The notes under the pieces: model-generated | What the model was told of the DNA's origin: nothing | Database searches by the model: none | What the model saw: the letters and a program-made list of their open reading frames with translations, nothing else | Shown: piece after piece, positions 1 to 12,284 of the stretch | Layout: every line of letters starts with the position of its first letter | Position numbering within the stretch: the first letter of the stretch is position 1 | Translations under genes and position numbers: made by a program | Assembly: GCA_012861695.1 (NCBI GenBank) | Contig: JAAOOA010000096.1 | Coordinates: 62,001-126,000 of the forward strand | Direction of reading: 5' to 3' | From: Trematomus loennbergii | Lineage: Eukaryota; Chordata; Actinopteri; Perciformes; Nototheniidae | DNA: 64,000 nt

Positions 1-539
1 TGCCAATAGTGAGTTTTCCTCAAAAGCTGTTGCCATGGCAACGCATCCCTCGCCCTATGAAAATTGTCAAAAATTGCTCAAACTTCACATGTGTGCTAAC
101 ATCCAGCCGTGGAGACATCTACGTGACAGTTTTGAGATTTCTTCAAATGCTGTTGCCATGGCAACACAATGCTCGCCATGAAACACGGTTTTCTCATAAC
201 TTCAGTGAAATGCTCCAAACGGCCCAAAACTTCACAGGTTTGGTAACGATGCAGCCATCAACACATCTAAGCGTATTATGGGGTGTCATCAAATACCGTT
301 GCCATGGCGACAGATCATTCGCCATCAAGTTAGTTCAAAAGTTTGCAAATATTCTGCTGCTTTTCCAAGCCTTTTTACTCTCTTATCACACATTCAAGCC
401 CTCAGTGTTCATGTATAATTTCAATCCAAATTCTTCACTTTTTTCTTACACATTACATTTCAGCATAGCAGTTCAGCGTCAGCTTTTCAGCACAAAGCAT
501 TCCCACTAGCAAGTTCTTCAGGAATCGCATTCTCTAGTT
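1..539 (-). repeat. XBR repeat, copy 1 (cut by window edge)
   Basis: This is the right-hand part of an unclassified dispersed repeat, in the opposite orientation to the reference copy at 23446-25103. It ends with GCATTCTCTA followed by GTT, as copy 7 does at 54737. Palindromes of X-box type lie at 29-42 and 152-165 (both perfect GTTGCCATGGCAAC) and at 298-311 (one change). The open frame across it is not conserved between copies, so I read it as non-coding. Confidence 0.8.
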
Positions 540-954
540 GTTTCTTGTCATTGTAAAAGTTATTTATGTTTTGGTTGTTTTGTGCAACAAAAAAAAGGAT
601 TTGTTTACAACATGACGAACATAACGCTGATGACGATGACCTAATCTTTTATTTTCAAGAAAAATGAACGCTAGAGGGGGTAGGACCAGAAAAGTTTTTT
701 AAAGCTTATTCTTGCCCCTGTTGAACACAGACAATTTGAGTTTTTTTTGTTGTTTTTTGTACCTTGAACAGTTTTTTTGTTTGTTGCTTTTTTGTTTTGC
801 ATCTCTTTGTTATAATTGTTATTATATATATTAAAAATAAATTCTGACATGTTCAATAAATGGACTAATAAATAAATCCATTTATCCAGGTGTTGCCAAT
901 AAACAATGGCAGAAGAAGTTGACACAATCAAGTGTTGTCATGTAAAGAGCTTTA
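540..954. other. AT-rich spacer, nothing recognised
   Basis: This stretch is rich in T and A runs. I see no coding pattern, tandem repeat or terminal repeat in it. Confidence 0.5.
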
Positions 955-1591
955 GTCTAAAGCAGGCATCCTCAAAGTCCGGACTCTGGTCCGGATCCGG
1001 ACCAAACCACAACTGTCTCTGGACTCTGAGCAAATTATACTTTTCATATGTATTATCTGTATTATCTGTGTTATCTGTGAGACATCGCCACAACGCAACG
1101 AGTCAAAATTCTCCGCTATGTCCACTGCAAACAGCGCTCTGCATGTCCGACTGTTCCACTGTCTGTGTGTGTCTGACAACGCATTGGTCCAATCACATTC
1201 AGCATCCCGTCAGCGTTTTTTCCCCCCACCAACAGTCTGCGAATCAGAGGCACAGTAGGGCGGGTCTTCGCGGAATGCGGGTGGGAAAAATGCGTGTGTG
1301 TTTAAAAAAAAAGTCAGAGCGAGAGTTAACAGCTCATCTAGTTGCATCTGTACTGTAGCTAGTAGCCTAGTTTCACCTACCGGGGTGGCATGGGGTGGCA
1401 ACTGCCACCCTAAAAATAGGCCTTGCCACCCCAGTTGGCAGCTTTGTTTTGAAAGAAAAGTTGTGGCTCATCGGACATTTATGAGAGAAAGTCTCTAATG
1501 TCCGAGTGCAAGTGAATGCAGCACAAGATGCACGTCTTGTAACCCCTCCCCGGCCCTGGCGCGAGCGTGGAAATATGATTGGCGATTTCAT

Positions 1592-1840
1592 TTGAACACG
1601 GCGCAAAACGAGAAGCATTCGGACCCAAGTACTGAAGGAATGAGGTATTTGCGGTCTACAATGACAGAGAAGAGACTGTCAAGTTTGGCTGTACTCAGCA
1701 TTGAATCAAAACGCACTAAAGCTGTTGATCTTAATAAGTTTGTGAGGCGTTTTGCTGAACAAATGGTAATCGCCGCATTCAGCTGTAATAGACATGTCAA
1801 CTTGATGCTCTGCTCACGGATGAGCATACAAAACTGTTAA
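1592..1840 (+). pseudogene. hAT transposase C-terminal fragment
   Basis: The reading frame contains MTEKRLSSLAVLSIESK followed by DLNKFVRRFAE. This resembles the end of the C-terminal dimerisation region of hAT transposases of the ZMYM1-like type (a conserved 'RL..LA.LSIE' motif). Only about 40 residues are recognisable. It lies before the N-terminal-side fragment of the surrounding element (2033-2410), which is the wrong order, so it probably comes from a second hAT element inserted into the first. A short inverted GGTGGCA / TGCCACC pair at about 1385-1435 may mark the inner element's left end. It is not functional. Confidence 0.6.
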
Positions 1841-1943
1841 GATGATGACCTTACGTGTGTAAATATATTTTTTCTTTGTGGGGGTCTGCCCCCAAAAAAC
1901 AGTTTTAAGTCCTGAGAAAGTCAAATAAGACGGTGTGTAAAAC

Positions 1944-2031
1944 TACACTGCCCAGCCAAAAAAAAGTAACCACTTTGATTTAACTAGGCCAGTAGGTAAG
2001 GACATTCCACTGGATAATAACTGAAGTATAA
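1944..2031. mobile_element. Tc1-like element end, fragment
   Basis: TACACTGCCCAGCC, an A run, then a stretch close to GTAACCACTTTGATTTAACT resembles the terminal repeat of fish Tc1-type elements. Only one end is present and no transposase is visible, so it is a remnant inside the hAT element. The assignment is by resemblance only. Confidence 0.45.
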
Positions 2032-2032
2032 A

Positions 2033-2410
2033 AGAATGCATGACTGAAGTGATGGAGACCATGTTTGAAGGCAAACAAAAAGAGGAAATAACAGGTCAAA
2101 TCAAGCAAATCCCCCTCTCAGATTCCACAGCAACCAGAAGAACATAAATACTGGCTGGTGATTTGATTAATCAGCTTTGTGATGGAATAAAAATGCACAG
2201 TGCATTTCCTTAGCTGTGGATGAGTCCACTGACACCACTGACAATGCTCAGTTGCTGGTGTTTGTGAGTTTTTATGATGAGGCAAAGGGGGAGTTTGTTG
2301 AAGATGTGTTGGGCCTGACGAACCTCAGTGGACACACAAGGGGGCAAGACATTTATAAAGCAATAATGGGAATGCTGAATGAAAGAGGGTGCAGCTGCCT
2401 TTATTCATAA
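2033..2410 (+). pseudogene. hAT transposase relic (GTF2IRD2/ZBED-like)
   Basis: Reading plus strand across frames gives TEVMETMFEGKQKEEI, then LINQLCDGIKMHSAF, then AVDEST and TTDNAQLLVFVSFYDEA. The 'DEST...DNAQL..FV' block matches the start of the catalytic core of hAT transposases related to GTF2IRD2 and ZBED proteins, where the D of DEST is the first catalytic aspartate. An in-frame TAA falls at about 2145, and a stop plus frameshift precede the DEST block. The remaining core is missing. This is most likely the transposase of the 963-2617 element. Confidence 0.72.
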
Positions 2411-2625
2411 CTGTGCAGCTCTTACACTGCGACTCTGAGGGATCAAGCACAGACACAATAACAATGAAAACTGCTGCATACAGATTTTTTTTTTTTTGCA
2501 ACCTCGTGTTAAGAATCTTGTTGCAATTGTTTAAAAGTTTGAATGACCGTAATAAACGGACCTTTGTCTTATTGAAACATTTTTTTGGACCTTTAAGATT
2601 TGTATTTGAGTACCCTGGTCTAAAG

Positions 2626-3183
2626 TGAAACTGTTGAAAATCATCATTTAGCATTTATTTTGTATCCACACACAACCTCAGAGAAGCGTAACATTATTTT
2701 AGTTTTTTCAGTTTATCTTCTGAAGTTCAATGACCAGACGAACATCTCTTCCTTAGTCTTTGGTTTAAAGTGTGTAAATGGGACTGACGCTTCTGTTGAC
2801 TGCTTTCCAATTGAACCCAGAATAATTTTAGCTCCTGCTGCAATAAGTCGGATACACTTCAAAATGTGATAATGAGAAAGGCCACAACAAACTAAATGAA
2901 CACATTTCAATATTTTATCAGAAAAGTAAAGGTTTTGATTACGCTGCTTCAGTTATGCTACTACAAATAAAGAAAAAGGGGGTTCCTTAAGCTCTTTATT
3001 CCATTACAGATCGATAGCTAAAATACATTTTATAATTCATGAACAATATATATCATATATGTATATTCACAAATTATGGATACAAGTGTTGTTTTAGACT
3101 GGGAATCTCTCTCCCTCTTAATTTCCCTGCTCTTGACAAATACCAAATAATTATTAAAAGATTTTTGACCTGAATTCGCATGA
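2626..3183. other. Spacer, nothing recognised
   Basis: AT-rich sequence between two hAT insertions. No convincing coding or repeat signal was found. Confidence 0.4.
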
Positions 3184-3191
3184 CTAAAGAG

Positions 3192-3984
3192 CAGTGTTGG
3201 GACTAACGCGTTACAAACTAACGCGTTACTGTAACGCAACTACCTTTTGCGGTAACTAATAACGTTACTAGTTACCTATTCCCATTCAGTAACGCCGTTA
3301 TAGTTACTGTGATTTAAATGGGTGCGTTACTGCGTTACATTATGTGATCCAACTGAACCGAATCTCCCTGCGGATGTAACTTACAGGCGAATACAGTGAT
3401 GTCCTCTCACAGTACCATGGAAAAGTGAAAGTGACCAGAGAGGAGTGATGATTGGCGGGGTAACATTTCAGGGTAAGCCAATCAGAGACAGAGTTGGGCG
3501 GGTCTTGCCTTATGGGGAAAATACACAGACACACAAACACTTGCTAACACACACACATACACGGCACGCCCACCACCAGCACACACACACACACACACCA
3601 CAATGGCAGATGCGAGAGCAGCAGAGCATTTACAACTTGGAGATATTACCACTATTTTCAATTTGTGGGGATAAAGGACGCAAAATATTACGGTCAAATG
3701 TAACTGTGTGCAGGACAGAAAGCATTGTCCACATCGAATAACAGCAATGCCAATCTCCTGAAGCACCTAACTAATGTGCATGGGGCTATAAAACTAGTCT
3801 TACTGTGCCACAGAACAACACAAAAACTTGTATTTTTATTGTTATTATTTTTAAAGTAAAGTAAAGTAACTTGTTACTAGTTACTTTTATAATTTAGTAA
3901 CTAATAAAGTAACTAGTTACTTTTTTGAGAGCAGTAACTATAACTATTACTAGTTACTTTTTTTAAGTAACTTGCCCAACACTG
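3192..3984. mobile_element. Non-autonomous hAT element with perfect 8-bp TSD
   Basis: The left end is CAGTGTTGGG and the right end CCCAACACTG, with long subterminal runs of GTTACT-type repeats and their complement. CTAAAGAG flanks both sides (3184-3191 and 3985-3992). These are hallmarks of hAT elements. At 793 bp with only a relic zinc finger inside, it is an internally deleted copy. Confidence 0.92.
3603..3790 (+). pseudogene. BED-type zinc finger relic inside the hAT element
   Basis: Frames starting at ATGGCAGATGCGAGAGCAGC give MADARAAEHLQLGDITTIF, then after a frame change CAGQK and NANLLKHLTNVHG. The Cys pair spoiled by a stop, followed by 'LLKHL...H', matches the layout of a BED finger (C-x2-C...H-x3-5-H) found at the N-terminus of hAT transposases. 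It is the deleted remnant of the transposase N-terminus. Confidence 0.6.
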
Positions 3985-3999
3985 CTAAAGAGTGATGAA

Positions 4000-5661
<1,662 letters not shown>

Positions 5662-5880
5662 GGTTCTATCTCACACAGGCTCCGCCCTCTACTGGACTTT
5701 ATGGGTACTACTCTCATTAATGATACGCGAGCGTTCACACACTGAAGTTGTATAAACGTAGCCGGCCAATCAGGGCGAGCCTACCTGAATGCGCGTGCAG
5801 CTCACAGTATATAAGGCGGCTACGCCTCCTGACTGTCATCCTTTACTCTTCAGCGAGCAGGACAACACCTGACAGAGGAA
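5662..5880 (+). repeat. DIRS left inverted terminal repeat
   Basis: It starts near GGTTCTATCTCACACAGGCT. It is inverted at 9060-9262 and repeated directly at the start of the second copy (30670). The three copies agree over most of about 200 bp, apart from small indels such as the CA of 'CACACACTG'. Confidence 0.85.
5764..5816 (+). promoter_or_regulatory. Candidate DIRS promoter (CCAAT and TATA boxes)
   Basis: CCAAT is at 5766-5770 and TATATAA at 5808-5814, about 45 bp apart and about 80 bp upstream of the Gag ATG. The second copy keeps the CCAAT box and a weaker CATATAAGG. Spacing and position suit an RNA polymerase II promoter; this is inferred from motifs only. Confidence 0.5.
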
Positions 5881-5890
5881 AGTAAAACGT

Positions 5891-6838
5891 TTGAAAGAAG
5901 AAGAAAGAAGTTATCGTACCTTCATGGAGTCGCCACTTCTAGAGTGTGTGGAGGCGTCGTGGCGACAGCCACTGAAGACGAAGGCTCCAGTGGCTGGTAT
6001 GGTGGGGATCCTCAGGGTGCAGGGCCGCACGGACACAGCGTGTCCCGGCGTGCCCCCCCTTGATGAGAGCCTGGCAGCCCATCTGCTCCCACAGGCAGCA
6101 GGATGGGCGGAGGGTAAAAAGCCTCTGCCCCCGATGCCTCGTGACCGAGAGACGCTGGAATATTTCGATAAAATATTCCGGCTCGGAGCACAGATGGCGG
6201 CAGCGGCGAATAATCTGGGTGTGTTGGGCGTTTCGCTCATTACTCCTCAGCAGGACGCCCCCCCTCTCCATCTCAGGATCGGAGTGATTATTTGGACCGC
6301 AGCATCGGGTGTGGCCGCCGCAGCTGGCCGTGTAATGTCCCTGGCCACAGTAGGATCACGCCACGTCTGGCTGGGACTCACGGCTCTCTCCAGGAAGGAC
6401 CGTGATGATCTCCTAGGGGCCCCCGTATCAACGGAAGGGCTCTTTGGATCGATCTCATCGGTCACACATCGTTTCAGACGCTTGGAGGAAGAAAAGTTGC
6501 AGCTTAGCCGTATGCTGCCGCTGGCTCTTCCTCAAAGAGGAGAGCGCGGCATCACGGTGAGAAGGAGGGAAAGGCGCCGGTTTAGAGCACCCATGGCTCC
6601 CGCTGCTCCTTCTACCTCCTTGGCTGGTCCCACGGAACCGGCTCAATACCGGCACCCGCGGGGACAGGCTGCACGATCCCGACAGGCCTCTGCTCCGGCT
6701 CAGCGCCGACAGAGAGCTTCGGTGTGGGCCGTCCTCCGGGAAATGACGGGCTGTGGGAGGAAGCGTCCTGGCGGCGAGAGCTGTGTGCCTCACCACCCAA
6801 GACGCGAGGGCGAGTTCTTCCGCCTCCTCCCACTGTAA
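5891..6838 (+). pseudogene. DIRS Gag-like protein, N-terminally deleted
   Basis: An open frame of 315 codons. Residues about 55-65 read VPPLDESLAAHLLP and later RHVWLGLTALSRKDRDDLL and APVSTEGLFG, which are conserved blocks of the ORF1 (Gag) protein of fish DIRS elements. The C-terminal part is basic (RRRERRRF), consistent with nucleic-acid binding. Compared with the second copy (30910-31380), about 380 bp encoding the Cys/His cluster and proline-rich segment are missing near the start, since both copies share MESPLLE and then VEASWRQPLK. The chosen ATG is the first in frame; the ATG at MESPLLE is shared by both copies and may be the true start. Confidence 0.75.
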
Positions 6839-7300
6839 AGTCTTGAAAAGGGATGCATTCATCCCAGAGTAAGAGTCATTTCTCTCCACAATTCCACATT
6901 TCCCCATAATGTCTCGTTGAATTCAGCAAGATCCGTTTCATGCGATGTTAACTGAGCACCCATTATGAGACACGGTTCCCCACTCGCCGCCCCAGTAAAG
7001 GAGGCAGCCGGTGGGCGCGCGCATGTGAGTGTGATAAACCGCAGGAAGTGCTTTCTATGCGGGTGCAGGAACATTATGGCCCGCGTGTTGTTGTCAGAAA
7101 ACACACCTCGTCTAGTGTGATAGCTCCGATTAATGCATTTCACCGTCAGTGTGGCCAAGGCATTATGACGGAGTGCGCGGCCCTGCGAGAGCTGGCCGCG
7201 GTGCGTTCTAGGACCTCAGTAGAAAATCGGCCCTTTCTATGTCAGCCCCCCATGGGCCAAACTTCCTTTTATGGAAGGTTTGGCGGCGGAGTGGACCACC
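6839..7300 (+). other. DIRS internal region before RT
   Basis: It continues the element. Part of it (about 7070-7150, 'GTTGTTGTCAGAAAACACAC...') is shared with the second copy at 31667-31730. No intact domain is recognised, though the reading frame at 7048-7509 runs into the RT N-terminus. Confidence 0.5.
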
Positions 7301-7301
7301 A

Positions 7302-7330
7302 TAGGGTTAGGGTTAGGGTTAGGGTTAGGG
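7302..7330 (+). repeat. Interstitial telomere-type repeat (TTAGGG)n
   Basis: About 4.8 perfect units of the vertebrate telomere repeat. It lies inside the DIRS element, in a frame that reads as an Arg-Val repeat between 'FGGGVDHH' and 'DSFLAAAPQL'. Confidence 0.95.
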
Positions 7331-7354
7331 ACAGCTTCTTAGCTGCGGCTCCAC

Positions 7355-8440
7355 AGCTGTCCCCTAAAACACAGTTTTATGAGGAATGGAAGCTCAGCTG
7401 TGTACTGACAGAGTGGATGGACAGGACACTGAGACTGGGTTACTCACTCCAGTTCTGCAGCGTCCCTCCTCCATTCAGGGGCATAAGAGAGGCAAATATA
7501 TCATCCTAGGAGGAGATAGGTTTCCTTTCAACAGAGATTCAGGCCCTGTTGCAAAAACAGGCGGTGTCTGTTGTGCACTCTCAGGACAGAGAAAAGGGGC
7601 TTTACTCCATGTACTTCCTGGTTTCCACGAAGACAGGAGAATTCAGACCCATTCTGGATCTTCGCATCCTGAATCAGCACATTGTCTGCAAAAGGTTCCA
7701 TATGTTAACCATAAAACAATTACTGGAACAGGTGCAGCCGGGCGATTGGTTCACAAACCATCGACCTGAGGGACGCTTACTTTCATGTCAAAATTGTTCC
7801 AAAGCACAGAAAGTATTTGCGTTTTGCCTTCCAGGGGATAGCCTACGAGTACAACACACTACCGTTCGGCTATTCCCTATCCCCACGCACGTTCAGCAAA
7901 TGTGTGGCCACAGCGCTTCAGCCGCTTCGCAACCATGAGGGTTTTATTTTATCTCAACGACCTCATAGTCATGGCCAGGTCCAGGGAATGGGCAATGTTC
8001 CACACAGCCCAATTGATCCTACACCTGACCAAGTTGGGATTTGCGGTCAATTGGAAGAAGAGCAGTCCCATACCTCACCAGCAGGTGGAGTATCTGGGGA
8101 TTTGCTCGATGCAGGCAGACTACGTGCCACCCTGTCAGAGAGCAGACAGTCATCCCTGCTTCAGGCAATGTGCAGACTGCGCCGGGGGGCAACCGTGACA
8201 GCTTTGACCATCATGCAGACTCTGGGTCTCATGCGCTGCTCACCTCGTGGTACCGCTGGGGTACTGCATATGCATCGCCTGCAGAGGTGGTTTGCCGGCC
8301 TTCATTTAGATCCCAAGAGGCACAAACAACGTTTGGTGACCATCACCTGTGGTTGTGGGCCTCAGAGAATGTTTTTATCTCTAAAGGCCCCCCACAGTGT
8401 GTAGTCACTTGCGCTGGCACCTGCAGGGTGGAGCTTATTC
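7355..8440 (+). pseudogene. DIRS reverse transcriptase, broken
   Basis: Ordered RT blocks are readable in three frames: WMDRTLRLGYSLQF, then EFRPILDLRILNQHI, DAYFHVKIVPKHRKYLRF, YEYNTLPFGYSLSPRTFSK and QVEYLGI, then LLHM-type RLQRWFAGLHLDPKRHKQR. This is the order seen in DIRS RTs. Frameshifts occur near 7752, 7935, 8105 and about 8340. The catalytic box reads YLND at 7950-7961 instead of YxDD, so the first aspartate is lost (GAC to AAC, one transition). It is inactive. The RNase H region is not recognised. Confidence 0.85.
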
Positions 8441-8619
8441 AGACCAATTAGGCTCTACCCAGCCAAGTAAGCTGCGGCCCCAACTTCTCCACGGTCTCAA
8501 CCGGGTGATAGGAAGTTGGGGTGCGGTGGCTGGCCGGTCAGGGGCAGTGTGGTGGGTCGATGTTGTGGGACGACAGGGCGTTTATCCATCGGGTCCAGTA
8601 GGAGCCTGTTTGAGATAGA

Positions 8620-8800
8620 ACGGGGGTTACGTATTGTAACCCTAGTTCTATAAGCATAGGCGGAGCCCTCTACCTAGGGGCCCTGTCTTTCCTATGCCGC
8701 TCGCTGAAGAGGGTGTAGGATGACAGTCAGGAGGCGTAGCCGCCTTATATGCGCGCGCATTCAGGTAGGCTCACCCTGATTGGCCGGCTACATCACACGT
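8620..8800 (-). repeat. DIRS internal complementary region plus inverted end fragment
   Basis: GGGTTAC...GTAACCC at about 8623-8643 forms a small inverted repeat. The following CTAGTTCTATAAGCA-GGCGGAGCCCTCTAC is repeated inverted at about 9215-9245. Then 8700-8790 is the reverse complement of the left end (TATA, CCAAT and 'GACTGTCATCC' segment). It resembles the circle-junction region of DIRS, partly deleted. Confidence 0.65.
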
Positions 8801-8802
8801 CA

Positions 8803-9060
8803 AGCAGCGGCGGCCACACCGTGGACCAGGATATTAATTTGGCGGACAGACCTGGGCGGTGGACTTCCATGGACGCCGGACCCGGAAGTGCCCGCCAACG
8901 AGAAATCCTCGTCATCCTCCTCCCCGGCAAACGGAGCCATCCGCCCCGCTGGAATGGCGAACGTGAATGGTACCGCCTCGGCCATATCCTGGTCCCCCCA
9001 AACACTTAAAGGTATTGGGGATCGGCGCCCGCTATTAAGCCTGTCAGGTGTTGTCCTGCT
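8803..9060 (-). pseudogene. DIRS Gag N-terminal fragment, inverted
   Basis: Reverse complement of 30950-31160 of the second copy, joined to a piece like 31404-31445. On the minus strand it reads DMAEAVPFTFAIPAGRMAPF and FAGEEDDEDFSLAG, as in the other copy. It represents a second, oppositely oriented DIRS insertion or a fold-back rearrangement. Confidence 0.7.
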
Positions 9061-9262
9061 TGCTGAAGAGAAAATGATGACAGTCAGGAGGTGTAGCTGC
9101 CTTATATGCGCGCGCATTCAGGTAGGCTCGCCCTGATTGGCCGGCTACGTTTATACAACTTCAGTGTGTGAACGCTCGCGTATCATTGATGAGAGTAGTA
9201 CCATAGAGTCCAGTAGAGGGCTCCGCCTGTGCTTATAGAACTAGGGTTACAATACGTGACCC
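9060..9262 (-). repeat. DIRS inverted terminal repeat (right)
   Basis: Near-identical reverse complement of 5662-5880. It contains the CCAAT region, the CATATAAGG-type box and the GTTCACACACTGAAG block on the minus strand. Confidence 0.85.
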
Positions 9263-10160
9263 ACCAGTTTAATCCTCCAGCACCTCACTGACCAGGTGCT
9301 GATCTGTGGGCTACATTATGCAGGTTAAACAACAATGAATCAAACATCATTGTGTGTCTCCACGCTCAATCAGACCCCCTCCCCCCCCGAAAACAATGAC
9401 ATCTTAGAGGAGTGTCTGGGAGAAAACAAAGAGCAGCATTTTTTATTTGACTTCCTTCAGTACCTTCCTGACTCTCTAACATCCATCTCTCCTCATCTGC
9501 CAAACGCAGACAGACGCCTCCTCCTCCTCCTGCCTCTCCTCCTCTGTTTTTGAATATGTGTTTTCTGTTTATTATTAGCTGACTCGGTGCTTCATCATCC
9601 TGTGAAAATTCATATCTGCTGAACATAAGGGGGAGAAATAGTGGGGAATCAATCTTTTGTGCTTGGGCAGATAAACACAAGACACAATCAGAGGGGGAAG
9701 AAAGACGGAGGGAGCAGGAGAACAGAGGAGGAGAGGGCCTCCTCCCCTCATCCTGCCGTGATGGATAGCAGGAGTAAAGGCGTCGGGACGGTATTATGTA
9801 AATTAAGGAGGCATCCTAGCATGGCCTTGATGATTATGGGGAGATGTGAATGATGTTTGTGTGTCCCCAGGCGCTCCGCCAGGCCTTGTTATTCCTCTTC
9901 CTTCCAACCACCCCTGGGGCGAATTCAGTGTGACCCCCGGATGTCCCTGCTGCCACCCATACCCATCCACTAACTATCTCTTCCCCATGGGAGGACCCAC
10001 AAGCCTCCCCCTAAAAAAAGAGAGATACATAAGAAAAACAACTCACAACACAGCATCTGTTTCATTTACTTAACAAAGTATCTGTCAGGGAATGTGCACC
10101 CTGCTGGACAGGAGGGGATGGAGCAGTGTGAAGTGGGGGCAGGAGGACGAGGTTCGCTCC
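9263..10160. other. Spacer, nothing recognised
   Basis: Moderate GC with C-rich and GGAGG-rich patches (9480-9545 and 9700-9760). No supported gene or element. Confidence 0.4.
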
Positions 10161-10164
10161 TGAC

Positions 10165-10320
10165 GGTTTACTTTGACTTCTGGCCAATTCTGTTCGTGAT
10201 TTAGCATGGACAGAGTCTCAGATGTGAGTGTATCCTGTATGCTGTCCTCTGGAGAGCAGCTCTGCTTTTTGCAGATGATGTGGTTCTGTTTCTGACAATA
10301 ATCTACAGAACTTCAAATAT
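10165..10320 (+). pseudogene. LINE reverse transcriptase scrap (RTE-like)
   Basis: In one frame it reads DFWPILFVI, stop, then MDRVS. After a frame change it reads RAALLFADDVVLFL. 'MDRVS...LLFADDVVL' is the RT palm block with the catalytic FADD motif, as in RTE-type LINEs. Only about 50 residues remain. Confidence 0.55.
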
Positions 10321-10329
10321 GCGAGCATG

Positions 10330-12280
10330 AAACTCTGCCCCAAATGCAGCATGATGTTTGAGGCCATATTAAGACACAGGAGTAACTTATGTACCTAACT
10401 AATGCCACATACATAAGTTACGCAGCATACTGACTTGAACCCAAACCACACCCTCTCCTAAATCGTTTTGTTGCCTTAACAATGTTTTTTGATTCTGCAT
10501 AACACAAATTGATCTTGTTACTATAACAATGTTGTTATAAGATATAAAACAACCCCTTGTATGAGGCTGTGCTATAGCAGGTTTTAGGTGCTGGAGCCAT
10601 TTCTTGAGCAGGACAGTGACTTCCTGCAGCCTTCCTGACTTCAGGAAGTCACTGGCTGGGCCACATACCTCTGGACGGAGCCAGATAGATGTTTCTGATT
10701 CCAGGAACATCTGAAGAGAGAGCTGTGAACTAAAAAGACAATAACATTGGAAGGAACCAACTTAGTTTCCATAAGGTCAGACTACTTAAGCATTAATTAC
10801 ATTAACTCTAAAGTTTAAAAAATGTTTCATCTTTATTGAAAACACATTGGCTAGGGCTTGTGATAGTTTCCAGGAGGAAGGAGTCCAGCACACAGGCACT
10901 GCTTCATGAATGAGTGTTGCTTGTAGACTGGAAACAAGTGTGAACCTTTCCTTAAAGAAAGAGAAGCTAGTCAAAGAAAAAAGCAGCACTTCTGCTAAGA
11001 TGGAGGGAAATCCATGTGTCACGTCGATGTGTTAGCTGTCATGACTCTCAAAATATTGAAGTTCATGTCATTTTGATTAAGGTAGAAGACAAACTGACAT
11101 ATGCAATAGTATTGGGGGTGGTAGCTGTGTTGTGAATGCCAAGAACAAACAATGCATCACAAACAGAGGCTGCAGGAATATGTAAATCTGCACATGCATG
11201 AATCTACTCGGCAGGCTTTTGTCCTCTCGCCTCATATGTTACCTGTTCCTCGTGCATGCTTTATGAATCATCTAGGGAGGAATATACGAGGGCTTTTTTG
11301 CATTTTTTTTGGCAGTCTATCTCACTCCTCAAAGTTTCCTTTACGATAACGAAAAACCATTAACTGCTGTCAAACAGCCAAGAAGAGAGATTATTTTTTT
11401 TATTGAAATAAGATTAAAATGATAAGTTTGACTGAGGGTTCTTGATAAAATATTTCAGCTCATAAGCGCGGTGTGGGCACAGGGATTAGAAGGAGGGAGA
11501 GGGGGGGGCAGGAGACAGTAACACGGAGGAGAGAGAGGGAGAAATTCATAATGTATGATAAAACAAAAGGTGTCATGGGAAATAACAGTGTTATTAAAAT
11601 TAGAGTAAGGTGGGATCTATATGAAAAATGCAGATTTGAAAATGTAAATGATGATGAGGGAGAGGAGGACAGATGTGGGACTGATAGCAGGAGGAAGTGA
11701 GGAGAGCTCCTCAGAGGGTGGGGGCTGTCTGAGAGAAGCTCCAAGGGTTCAAGCAGGAACAATGGACACACTGAGGAGGAAACACAGATGTACACTGTTG
11801 GAAAGAGGAGATTCCTAGCTTTCTAATGATATCAGGATTGTTGTTGTACTCCAAATATTAAGCAAAATATGTCACATTATATAACGACTGTCACCGAGTC
11901 ATCATTTTGAGAAAAAGGCCTTTAAAGTTTCCTCTTCTCTGGAATCCATCGATCTGATTGATTATTAGCGGAGCAAATGATCAAAGTAGCTACGGAGGGA
12001 AGATATTTTCGTTATACAACAACGGAGTATTTATAAATATGAGTTGTAAAAATACTTATATGTATTTAATACTAATAACATAATGATTCATTTTACTTTC
12101 AGATGATAATACTTTTCACTTGGGCAATTGACAATTTTGAATGCAGGACATTTACTTCTAACACGTATTTTTACCTAGGTAAATAATCGGAATACTTCTT
12201 CTACCTCTGAGTTTGGACCCTGTCACTGTTTTTAAAACTTTAATTAAATGTTTAATATTTCCAGAGACCCTTTCAGACCA
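10330..12280. other. Long spacer, nothing recognised
   Basis: No gene, RNA or repeat family is recognised. A purine-rich strand (GGAGG, GAGAGAG) runs from about 11485 to 11700. Confidence 0.4.
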
Positions 12281-12284
12281 CTGC

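Larger units (their letters stand above)
963..2617 (+). mobile_element. hAT transposon, degenerate, with perfect 8-bp TSD
   Basis: The element starts with CAGGCATCCTCAAA and ends with the inverse of CAGGGTACTCAAA, which are hAT-type termini. The same 8 bases, GTCTAAAG, flank it at 955-962 and 2618-2625, as expected for a hAT target duplication. Inside are transposase relics in plus orientation and what look like later insertions: a second hAT fragment and a Tc1-type end. The TSD match is seen directly; the superfamily follows from the TIR sequence and TSD length. Confidence 0.88.
5662..9262 (+). mobile_element. DIRS-like tyrosine-recombinase retroelement, degenerate
   Basis: The left end (5662-5880) reappears as its reverse complement at about 9060-9262, matching the inverted terminal repeats of DIRS elements. 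Between them lie a Gag-like frame (5891-6838) and a reverse transcriptase relic (about 7355-8440). The RNase H, methyltransferase-like and tyrosine recombinase parts are not recognisable, so the 3' half has been deleted. From 8640 on, the sequence holds two inverted partial 5' ends, suggesting rearrangement. No target duplication is evident, which fits DIRS integration. Confidence 0.85.

Noticed and set aside
9..509. 166-codon open frame at the window start
   Set aside because: It lies in XBR; the equivalent frame is broken in copies 2, 3 and 7 and shows no domain.
7302..7330. TTAGGG repeat as a chromosome end
   Set aside because: It is short, internal and inside a DIRS element.
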